Source: an uncultured Eubacteriales bacterium
GTDB lineage: Bacteria > Bacillota > Clostridia > Monoglobales > Firm-18
Length of the DNA: 5,376 nucleotides
Reading direction: 5' to 3'
Assembly (NCBI GenBank): GCA_905210885.1
Contig: CAJLYO010000129.1
Coordinates: 1-5,376 of the forward strand
Shown: piece after piece, positions 1 through 4,791 of the stretch
Position numbering within the stretch: position 1 is the first letter of the stretch
Layout of the letters: every line of letters starts with the position of its first letter
Position numbers and translations under genes: made by a program
The notes under the pieces: model-generated
Told to the model about the DNA's origin: nothing
The model's input: only the letters and a program-made list of their open reading frames with translations
The model's database searches: none

Positions 1-140
1 AGTTTGGACAGTACGGAAATAATGCGCTGCTGATTGAAACAGAATTTGGCGATGAACGTATGATTAATGGATATTTTATCTTGATGCCTGAGGAAGAGTC
101 CTATGCAAAGATTTTATCCTCTCTTGGAATTCAGTTATAG
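1..140 (+). CDS. cheC: CheC chemotaxis phosphatase, C-terminal end (5' partial)
   Basis: An open frame enters from the left edge (first full codon at base 3) and ends with TAG at 138-140, giving 45 visible residues that start FGQYGNNALLIETEF and end in GYFILMPEEESYAKILSSLGIQL. The pattern of an acidic strand, a G-[HY]-F-x-L-x-P motif and a final short helix ending in LG(I/V) is how CheC proteins end. CheC dephosphorylates CheY-P and binds CheD in the adaptation system of Bacillus and Clostridia; it is cytoplasmic. The phosphatase motifs themselves lie upstream of the window. The call is reinforced by cheD starting 15 nt downstream, the usual cheC-cheD order. The stop codon overlaps the Shine-Dalgarno of cheD, suggesting translational coupling. 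Family identity rests on a short tail plus context. Confidence 0.85.
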   Translation, partial: FGQYGNNALLIETEFGDERMINGYFILMPEEESYAKILSSLGIQL

Positions 141-155
141 AGGAGATCGTAGAAT

Positions 156-500
156 ATGGGAGAAGTGATCAAGGTTGGAATGGCAGACCTGAAAACTGCA
201 AAAGCTCCGAATACACTCACGACACTGGGGTTGGGCTCTTGTATCGGATTAACACTTTATGATCCGGTGACGAAAATCGGTGGATTGGTACATTATATGC
301 TGCCAGACAGCACAAAATTAAAAAATATTCCGGCAATACCTGCCGCAGTGCCTGCTCTGCCGCGGTTTTCCGGATGTCCTCCGGTAACGCGGTCCACAAA
401 AAATTTAAACATAAATCTACTCCTTCGGCATATAAAAGCTCAGCGCCGCACCGTCACCTACGGGTATTATCGAGGTGCAAAGGTCATCGCGCGAGCATAA
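156..500 (+). CDS. cheD: CheD chemoreceptor glutamine deamidase, N-terminal 57 residues only, fused to unrelated sequence
   Basis: CheD deamidates glutamines on chemoreceptors and partners CheC. Residues 1-57 are clearly CheD: GLGSCIGLTLYDP followed by GGLVHYMLPDS. By alignment from memory with Thermotoga CheD, the catalytic Cys is C29, the His is H46 (the same 17-residue spacing) and the Thr is T23. The ATG at 156 is preceded by GAGGAG at 140-145. CheD proteins are usually about 160 residues, so roughly the last 100 are missing. After N57 (base 326) the frame stays open to a TAA at 498-500, but residues 58-114 are a proline- and arginine-rich translation of the strand opposite a transporter start and the methyltransferase end, and resemble no CheD. 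I therefore treat only 156 to about 326 as cheD. The break coincides with the proposed fragment junction, so this is more likely an assembly artefact than a real fusion. Confidence 0.88.
   Translation: MGEVIKVGMADLKTAKAPNTLTTLGLGSCIGLTLYDPVTKIGGLVHYMLPDSTKLKNIPAIPAAVPALPRFSGCPPVTRSTKNLNINLLLRHIKAQRRTVTYGYYRGAKVIARA
293..412 (-). CDS. Probable cation diffusion facilitator (CDF) transporter, N-terminal fragment
   Basis: A short frame starts at ATG 412-410 and runs to a TAA at 293-295 (39 residues). It begins MFKFFVDRVTGG, continues with HPENRGRAGTAAGIAGIFF and leads into a hydrophobic segment. Clostridial CDF metal-ion exporters commonly begin with a short basic/aromatic stretch, an N-x-x-x-R-x-x-x-G element and then GI(V/A)GI-x-x-N starting the first membrane helix; this fragment fits that layout. 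The start has a strong Shine-Dalgarno, AAGGAG at 420-425, overlapping the TAG of the upstream trmR gene, so it looks like a real translated gene of the same operon. Everything beyond about residue 31-37 is the antisense of cheD across the junction. CDF proteins run to about 300-400 residues, so under a tenth is visible. The family call is inference from a short N-terminus. Confidence 0.45.
   Translation of the reverse strand: MFKFFVDRVTGGHPENRGRAGTAAGIAGIFFNFVLSGSI
302..331. other. Probable junction of two unrelated genome fragments
   Basis: To the left, the plus strand reads cheD through about base 326. To the right, the minus strand reads the start of a different gene (from 412) down to at least 331 and possibly to 302. 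Both genes are cut here, they converge head-on, and no inverted repeat, target duplication, integrase or insertion sequence is present. The central bases, 315-329, are an A/T-only run. The overlap in which both readings remain plausible is up to about 25 bases, the scale of a shared k-mer or low-complexity overlap that can mislead an assembler. The alternative is a true genomic rearrangement in one organism. Confidence 0.7.
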
Positions 501-1076
501 TTCGTCAAGATATCTGCGCAGACGTTTAATTATAGTGACCTTGCGGCGGCGGAAAAGCTCATCTGTGGCAACCATTCCTTTATACAAAATATTGTCGCTG
601 AAGATCACTCCGCCCGGTCTTAAAAGCTTTAAGCACATAGGCAGGAATTCAAGATACTGTGCCTTTGCGGCGTCAAGAAATATAAAATCATACTGCCCCG
701 AAAGGGTGCCCAGTACCTCCGCGGCGTCCCCCTCATAAACCGTTATGTCGTCCTTATGCCCGGATTTTTCAATGTTTTTGTATAAATGGGGCAGCATTTC
801 CTCACTGCGTTCAATCGTTGTAACGGTGCAGCCGCACTGCGCCATCGTAACTGCGGAATAACCTATAGCCGCCCCCACCTCAAGCACGTTTTTCACATTG
901 CCGAACCGTATAAGCGTTTCAATAAACCTTATGGTTTCCGGCTGTGCTATAGGCACGCTGTTTTCATGGGCAAACTGCTCCATTTCCGCAATAAGCCCGG
1001 TACTTTTTTTCAGCGTGCGCCTTATATACCGCACAATATATTCATAATTAATATTATATTCATCATTATTTTCCAT
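417..1076 (-). CDS. trmR: TrmR-type SAM-dependent O-methyltransferase (tRNA 5-hydroxyuridine methyltransferase)
   Basis: This 219-residue cytoplasmic methyltransferase has the class I fold of the cation-dependent catechol-OMT-like family (Methyltransf_3). Visible motifs are the SAM-binding glycine loop VLEVGAAIGYSA at 64-75, the acidic residue E89 closing strand 2, and the metal-site residues D135 (FLDAAK), D161 and N162 (SDNILYKG). Length and motif order match B. subtilis YrrM/TrmR, which methylates 5-hydroxyuridine at the tRNA wobble position to give 5-methoxyuridine. The gene lies directly after an mltG-like gene, as yrrM follows yrrL in B. subtilis, which favours TrmR over a small-molecule O-methyltransferase. 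The ATG at 1076 has AAAGGAG at 1083-1089 and follows the mltG stop by 11 nt. Residues are complete and nothing looks damaged. The RNA substrate is inferred; the methyltransferase class is certain. Confidence 0.85.
   Translation of the reverse strand: MENNDEYNINYEYIVRYIRRTLKKSTGLIAEMEQFAHENSVPIAQPETIRFIETLIRFGNVKNVLEVGAAIGYSAVTMAQCGCTVTTIERSEEMLPHLYKNIEKSGHKDDITVYEGDAAEVLGTLSGQYDFIFLDAAKAQYLEFLPMCLKLLRPGGVIFSDNILYKGMVATDELFRRRKVTIIKRLRRYLDELCSRDDLCTSIIPVGDGAALSFYMPKE
420..425 (-). promoter_or_regulatory. Ribosome binding site of the transporter fragment
   Basis: The minus strand reads AAGGAG followed by TAGATTT and then ATG at 412, a 7-nt spacer. The motif overlaps the last codons and stop of the methyltransferase gene. 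It is the main evidence that a separate gene begins at 412, and implies coupling to the gene before it. Confidence 0.7.
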
Positions 1077-1082
1077 ATGTAT

Positions 1083-1089
1083 CTCCTTT
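1083..1089 (-). promoter_or_regulatory. Ribosome binding site of trmR
   Basis: The minus strand reads AAAGGAG, then ATACAT, then ATG at 1076. The motif begins within the TAA stop of mltG, so no room remains for a promoter between the two genes and trmR must be transcribed with mltG. Confidence 0.8.
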
Positions 1090-1996
1090 ATTTCAAAAGC
1101 GCTGCGTCAATCGCCGCCTTGCCCGGACAGCATATTGCGCCTTTGGGCAGACCTGCATACATAAATGTGTTATAGGGGGAGTCGATTTTTTTATCCTCCT
1201 CCGTTATTTCATCAGTTCCGAGCATATACTCTAGCGCAGCCTCGGAATTAAGATTTTCATTATTTTTAAGCTTTTTATGTATATCCTCCGCAAGCGCCTT
1301 CATTTCGGAAGGCGACTTTGCCTCCTTTTGCACAAGGGACGCAATTATCACAGCCTGATTCTCCGTTATACCAAGCTCGCCGCAGCGGTTTTTGTCAAGA
1401 TAAGCGTTAAAAGCATCGGTCATTTCGCGCACAAGCCCCGCTGCATCCGAAACAGTGTAAGTTCCGGGCAAAAGATATCCTTCGTAGCTTTTCGCCGTGC
1501 GGTTTCCGTCAAGTGCGGCAAGAGCCTTATAAAAATCGTCCTTTTCTATACCCAAAAGAGTTTTTGCGGAAAGTGCAATTTCGTCAAGAGTAGTGCCGTC
1601 CGCCGCCACAAAAGCAACCACACCGTCCGTTTTATCCGAAGTTACAGCTGTCATTATTTCGCTGTAGGTCATGGATTTTGAAATAACATGTCCTCCGCAT
1701 ACAAAAGCCTTTCTGTGAAAAAGTCTGTATGCGCGAAAAGCCGCCGGGAACATTATAATATCGTTTTCATGTAAAATTTCCGCAATTTTTCGCGGTGATA
1801 CAGCGGACAGAACCGCCGCCTTGGACAGCGCCGGAAAATACACCGAAACCGCAGTTTTGTCACGGCGAAGTCCGGCAAAAACATCGGCATACGTCAAAAA
1901 TCCGCATGCAATCACAAAAACCGCAGTAAGGGCGATTACCACACAGGAAAATTTACTCCGTTTTTTCTTATAAAACATGGGTTTTTGACGTCTCAC
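1088..1996 (-). CDS. mltG: MltG-like endolytic murein transglycosylase (YceG family), C-terminally short
   Basis: MltG cuts nascent glycan strands at the outer face of the membrane and helps set strand length. The 302-residue product has a basic N-terminus (MRRQKPMFYKKKRSKF), one membrane anchor at about 17-36, a LysM-like stretch at about 65-120 and the YceG catalytic domain from about 170: YEGYLLPGTYTV at 171-182, IIASLVQKEA at 217-226, and SPYNTFMYAGLPKGAICCPG at 273-292. The catalytic Glu of E. coli (E218 in IIEKE) aligns with E225; the partner Glu of that motif is Q223 here. The family normally continues for about 45 more residues (a YFVA...GGHxF block), but this protein stops at AALLK. 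The start is GTG, chosen because GGGAGGG lies 6 nt upstream, while the ATG at 1978 has no such site. It sits 12 nt after the CPBP gene and 11 nt before trmR. Confidence 0.85.
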   Translation of the reverse strand: MRRQKPMFYKKKRSKFSCVVIALTAVFVIACGFLTYADVFAGLRRDKTAVSVYFPALSKAAVLSAVSPRKIAEILHENDIIMFPAAFRAYRLFHRKAFVCGGHVISKSMTYSEIMTAVTSDKTDGVVAFVAADGTTLDEIALSAKTLLGIEKDDFYKALAALDGNRTAKSYEGYLLPGTYTVSDAAGLVREMTDAFNAYLDKNRCGELGITENQAVIIASLVQKEAKSPSEMKALAEDIHKKLKNNENLNSEAALEYMLGTDEITEEDKKIDSPYNTFMYAGLPKGAICCPGKAAIDAALLK

Positions 1997-2002
1997 GTTA
2001 AT

Positions 2003-2009
2003 CCCTCCC
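2003..2009 (-). promoter_or_regulatory. Ribosome binding site that fixes the GTG start of mltG
   Basis: The minus strand reads GGGAGGG, then ATTAAC, then GTG at 1996. The last base of the upstream TAG stop is the first G of the motif, so the two genes are tightly packed. The next in-frame ATG (1978) has only AAAAACCC before it, so the GTG is preferred. Confidence 0.75.
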
Positions 2010-2884
2010 TATATATTGCTTGTAAAGAAAAACATAACATAACCCAAAATTATTATAACCATAGGCGCATTAAATATTGCCTTTGCTATCTGGCGCCCCA
2101 GTCCGTAGCTTTTGTACCTCCGTACAAGCTTTCTGTTAAGGGCGGATATTGACATAACAAACACCACGGCGGATATAACCATTACCGCCGCCGCGGCAAC
2201 CGTGTTAAATTCAAATGAGGAATATTCCAAAAGCAAGGCGCATGCGTTAAAGGAAAAGTGGATAATCATGCCTGCATAAACGGACTGAGTCATCCACACC
2301 GCATAACACAGAACAAAGCCAATAAACAGCGTTGAAACAAACGATGCCGGGTTGTTATGTAAAATCGCAAACCATATTGCGGAAATAAAAAGCGAAGCCC
2401 GGTAGCCGTATTTTTCCGTTGCGTGAAGCACAATTCCGCGCATTAATATCTCCTCGAATACCGCCGGCATAAGCGCAGTCACCAAAATTGCGGCGGCAAA
2501 ATTATCGCTTCTGCTTACGGTTTGGGAAAATTCAAAGCCGTGCTTTGTAAGAAATGCAACCACAGGGGCGTTTATAAGCGCCGACACCGGCTGTGCGCCA
2601 ACCCCTGCCAGCACGCACATTAAAACCGCCGTCACAGACAGTTTTCGATGCTTTATAACCTCCGACGGCTTAACATTTTTAAGCAAAATAAATATCACGC
2701 AGGGAAGCAAAACCGATATAATCTGAATACACGCAAGCTCCGCAAGATGGGGCATACCCGTTTTAAAATGCCTGTTCCAAAATATATCGAGCATTTCGCG
2801 GGATACGTAATTAAGGTAAAATACAAACAGCAAAAGCCACGGACAGCTTCTGACGCTGTACATACCCTTTGGTTCTTCCGTCAT
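2009..2884 (-). CDS. CPBP family intramembrane metalloprotease (CAAX/Abi protease)
   Basis: This 291-residue polytopic membrane protein carries the three CPBP (Abi, Rce1-like) motifs: EEILMRG at 144-150 (EExxxR), WFAILH at 171-176 (FxxxH) and HFSFN at 209-213 (HxxxN). The acidic and histidine residues form the intramembrane catalytic site. Hydrophobic helices are visible at about 15-27, 50-68, 83-103, 128-143, 163-176, 182-198, 203-220, 228-248 and 272-288. A basic loop (RKLVRRYKSYGLGR at 251-264) separates the last helices. The substrate is unknown; bacterial members have been tied to bacteriocin immunity, prenyl-protein-like processing or regulation, and nothing here decides. The start at 2884 is preferred over one at 2965 because it overlaps the cyclo-ligase stop by 4 nt (ATGA) and has AGAGGA 10 nt upstream. 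The longer version would add 27 charged residues buried in the upstream gene. Confidence 0.88.
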   Translation of the reverse strand: MTEEPKGMYSVRSCPWLLLFVFYLNYVSREMLDIFWNRHFKTGMPHLAELACIQIISVLLPCVIFILLKNVKPSEVIKHRKLSVTAVLMCVLAGVGAQPVSALINAPVVAFLTKHGFEFSQTVSRSDNFAAAILVTALMPAVFEEILMRGIVLHATEKYGYRASLFISAIWFAILHNNPASFVSTLFIGFVLCYAVWMTQSVYAGMIIHFSFNACALLLEYSSFEFNTVAAAAVMVISAVVFVMSISALNRKLVRRYKSYGLGRQIAKAIFNAPMVIIILGYVMFFFTSNI

Positions 2885-3399
2885 ATCTTTATAATCCTCT
2901 CTTGTGTAATTATATAGTCTACGAAAATGTCGTGTTCCTCGGAAAAGTCCTCCGCCGTCAGGCATTCCTCATAGCAAAACCCAACCTTTATTCCGCGAAA
3001 ACCGCGCAAAAACCTGTCATAGTACCCTCCGCCGTAGCCAAGCCGCGCCCCGTTTGTGCAGTAGCATATTCCCGGCACGGTCACAACATCTATTTTCTCC
3101 GCCGGATAAAGCTTAAGCTCCTTTGGCTGCGGTATGCCGTAGGCACCGCCAACCGTTTCGCCGCCGTAAACACACGGCTTTATAATGCCCGACTCTTTGT
3201 ACGTTACCGGCACAAGCAGCGTTTTCTCACTGTGCAAAAGTATCGGAGAGGTGTCAGGCTCGTTATTTATGCCAATGTAAGTCATAACGCTTTTTGCCGC
3301 CAAAAACAGCGGTGACGAGATAAACCTTTCGGCAATGCCGTCATTATTCACGTTTTTTCGTATTTCCTTATACTTTTGCCGCAGCGCACGCTTATCCAT
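2881..3399 (-). CDS. 5-formyltetrahydrofolate cyclo-ligase (5,10-methenyl-THF synthetase)
   Basis: This cytoplasmic enzyme converts 5-formyl-THF to 5,10-methenyl-THF with ATP, returning a storage and inhibitory folate to the one-carbon pool. The 172-residue product has the family layout: a basic start MDKRALRQKYKEIRK, the folate-side acidic element NNEPDT at 45-50 (E47), VPV at 63-65, GIPQP at 88-92 (GI-x-EP in many members), VTVPG at 106-110 and the ATP-binding signature ARLGYGGGYYDRFL at 118-131, followed by the usual HD...D(Y/x)IIT tail at 156-165. Length is slightly below the typical 180-200. The start at 3399 is chosen because KRALR-x-x-(Y/M)-K is the normal family N-terminus. It overlaps the DJ-1 family stop by 8 nt and has a weak AAAGGG at 3411-3416. 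A longer frame from 3465 would add 22 residues translated from the upstream gene. Confidence 0.93.
   Translation of the reverse strand: MDKRALRQKYKEIRKNVNNDGIAERFISSPLFLAAKSVMTYIGINNEPDTSPILLHSEKTLLVPVTYKESGIIKPCVYGGETVGGAYGIPQPKELKLYPAEKIDVVTVPGICYCTNGARLGYGGGYYDRFLRGFRGIKVGFCYEECLTAEDFSEEHDIFVDYIITQERIIKI
2895..2900 (-). promoter_or_regulatory. Ribosome binding site for the CPBP protease start at 2884
   Basis: The minus strand reads AGAGGA, a 10-nt spacer, then ATGA, where the ATG overlaps the TGA stop of the cyclo-ligase. This supports the shorter start and coupled translation. Confidence 0.6.
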
Positions 3400-3922
3400 T
3401 GTACAAAATACCCTTTGCAACGCTGTCCGCCTTATCGCAAAGCTTTCCGGCAAGCTCCAAAGCAAATGCCGCAGAGCTTCCCATACCGTTTGCGGTTATA
3501 ACGTTTCCGTCGGAAACCACGGGGCTTTTTGTATATTCCGCGCCGATTAAATCGTTTTCATAACCCGGATAGCAGGTTGCCTTTTTGCCCTTTAATATGC
3601 CGAGCTTGCCCAAAATTTTAGGTGCCGCACAAATTGCCGCAATATACTTTCCCTTTTCGTCGGCGTCCTTTAAAATGCCGCAAAGCTTTTCGCACGCCTC
3701 CAAATTATCTGCTCCCGGAAGTCCGCCCGGGAGAATGTACATCTGCGCGTCAGAAATCTTATCTATCACCGTGTCCGCCTTAACCGTTATTTTGCGTGCA
3801 CCGGTCACATACTCACCGCCTATTGATACGGTTTCAACCTCCAAGCCGCAGCGGCGCAGTATGTCAACGGGCGTAAGCGCCTCTATTTCCTCAAAACCGT
3901 CTGCCAAAAATACATATATCAT
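3392..3922 (-). CDS. DJ-1/PfpI family protein (DJ-1/YajL subgroup)
   Basis: This 176-residue cytoplasmic protein has the class I glutamine amidotransferase-like fold of the DJ-1 family. Visible elements are MIYVFLADGFEEIEALTPVD at 1-20, ILPGGLPGADNL at 63-74 and the nucleophile elbow AAICAAP at 95-101. By alignment with human DJ-1 (E18, C106), the reactive cysteine is C98 and its supporting glutamate E14; the human His126 position falls in CYPG, so no histidine is seen there. The conserved tail ANGMGSSAAFALEL at 144-157 is also present. Members have been described as chaperones, glyoxalases and oxidative-stress proteins; the activity of this one cannot be read from sequence. The ATG at 3922 overlaps the preceding stop (ATGA) and has AAAGGAG at 3930-3936. 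The gene overlaps the following cyclo-ligase by 8 nt, a sign of coupled expression. Confidence 0.92.
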   Translation of the reverse strand: MIYVFLADGFEEIEALTPVDILRRCGLEVETVSIGGEYVTGARKITVKADTVIDKISDAQMYILPGGLPGADNLEACEKLCGILKDADEKGKYIAAICAAPKILGKLGILKGKKATCYPGYENDLIGAEYTKSPVVSDGNVITANGMGSSAAFALELAGKLCDKADSVAKGILYNG

Positions 3923-4791
3923 TTCAGTACTCCTTTATATTTTTTTATCATTAAATCGGGACAGTATGACTGTTTCGCCTTTCTTAAACCCTCAAGCCCC
4001 ATATCCTCCTCGCGGTTTATATATTTAAAGCCGGAGAGAAAATCGCGGGCAAAGTGCTGATTTATAACCGTGTACGCCCCCTTATAATCCACATTTGCCT
4101 TTTCAATATGAATTACCGCCGTATCCGGATTAAGCCTTTCGCCGATTGTAAATGCCGCAAGGTTTTTATCCACGGTAAGCTTTGCACCCATAAGCTTTAA
4201 ATAATCAAAATTTTCAAGAAGCTCCGCAATGCTTTCCTTTTCCTGGCGCAGATACTCGTCCCCGGTGTCCTCGTACCAACTGTTGTAGGCATTTGTAATA
4301 AACTCCGCATCAGCCTCTGTAATTTTGGAAAATTCGCAGTTGTAAAGCTTGTAAAAGCTGTTTATATGGTTTCTCTTTGAATGAAGTTTTTTGCCGGAAA
4401 GATTAATAAGCTTGTCGCTTGTGTACACATAATCAAAACTTTCCGTCATTTCGGAAAATTCAAAACTTCCCGGAAACGCCTCCTCGAGCTTGTCCCTCTG
4501 GTCCTCCGTAAGACCGTAAAACCGCGTTTTGTCCCCGAAAAGCCCGATACATTCAAAAACCGCCTCTTTAAAATCACCGTTTCCCAAGGGAAAACGAAGG
4601 GAAAACGGGTTTTCGCCGTGCTTTGTTTTAAAAACAACACATCCCGAAATTTCCGCAAACTGCACGTTTAAAAGCTTTCGCCAAATGTAAAACGTGGTGA
4701 AATTAAGCTCGCTTGAATAAATGCAGGTGTTATTTATATATCCGTCAATCACATCTTTATCCGAAAGCGTGAGCGTTTTAAATTCCGTCAT
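3919..4791 (-). CDS. DUF2156 / LPG_synthase_C domain protein (GNAT-like acyltransferase fold)
   Basis: This 290-residue soluble protein resembles the stand-alone members of the family related to the C-terminal domain of phosphatidylglycerol lysyltransferase (MprF; DUF2156, two tandem GNAT-like folds). The recognisable blocks are FDYVYTSDKLINLSGKK at 119-135 followed by LHSKRNHINSF at 136-146, AVIHIEKANVDYKGAY at 225-240 and YINREEDMGLEGLRKAKQSY at 257-276. The N-terminal 118 residues form the less conserved first half, with SELNFTTFYIWR at 27-38. It lacks the MprF membrane flippase, so it may aminoacylate or acylate something else; the substrate is unknown. Its ATG directly follows the TAA of the TagA-like gene with no spacer, AGAAGGG lies at 4802-4808, and its stop overlaps the DJ-1 family start (ATGA). 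Position next to a wall-polymer enzyme hints at an envelope role, which is inference. Confidence 0.88.
   Translation of the reverse strand: MTEFKTLTLSDKDVIDGYINNTCIYSSELNFTTFYIWRKLLNVQFAEISGCVVFKTKHGENPFSLRFPLGNGDFKEAVFECIGLFGDKTRFYGLTEDQRDKLEEAFPGSFEFSEMTESFDYVYTSDKLINLSGKKLHSKRNHINSFYKLYNCEFSKITEADAEFITNAYNSWYEDTGDEYLRQEKESIAELLENFDYLKLMGAKLTVDKNLAAFTIGERLNPDTAVIHIEKANVDYKGAYTVINQHFARDFLSGFKYINREEDMGLEGLRKAKQSYCPDLMIKKYKGVLK
3930..3936 (-). promoter_or_regulatory. Ribosome binding site of the DJ-1 family gene
   Basis: The minus strand reads AAAGGAG, a 7-nt spacer and ATGA. The motif lies inside the last codons of the upstream DUF2156 gene, so the DJ-1 family gene is translated from within the same transcript. 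Confidence 0.75.

Noticed and set aside
290..420. Insertion sequence or phage attachment site causing the cheD truncation
   Set aside because: No terminal inverted repeats, direct repeats or integrase/transposase residues are visible at the seam.
1077..1100. Frameshift that could restore the missing MltG C-terminus
   Set aside because: Only 11 nt separate the stop from trmR, whose own reading frame is intact from the start, so there is no room for the missing block.
786..1175. Plus-strand open frame of 129 codons across trmR and the end of mltG
   Set aside because: It crosses the boundary between two well-supported minus-strand genes and encodes no recognisable protein.
2009..2884. CPBP protease as part of a bacteriocin or immunity cluster
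   Set aside because: There is no precursor peptide, export ABC transporter or modification enzyme in the window; the neighbours are housekeeping genes.
2885..2965. Upstream extension of the CPBP protease to an earlier ATG at 2965
   Set aside because: The extra 27 residues lie inside the cyclo-ligase coding sequence and add no family feature; the start at 2884 has a ribosome site and an ATGA overlap.
2869..3315. Plus-strand open frame of 148 codons opposite the cyclo-ligase gene
   Set aside because: It is antisense to a gene with clear family motifs, has a composition rich in Arg/Tyr/Ala typical of mirrored codons, and has no recognisable domain.
3400..3465. Upstream extension of the cyclo-ligase to an ATG at 3465
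   Set aside because: The added 22 residues are out-of-frame translation of the DJ-1 family gene, and the family N-terminus begins at MDKRALR.
3935..3950. T-rich run (tatatttttttatca) as a possible terminator
   Set aside because: It lies within the DUF2156 coding sequence (lysine-rich tail on the minus strand) and has no GC-rich hairpin beside it.
3585..4028. Plus-strand open frame of 147 codons opposite the DJ-1 family gene
   Set aside because: It mirrors a certain coding gene, is rich in Ser/Pro as antisense frames often are, and shows no family resemblance.
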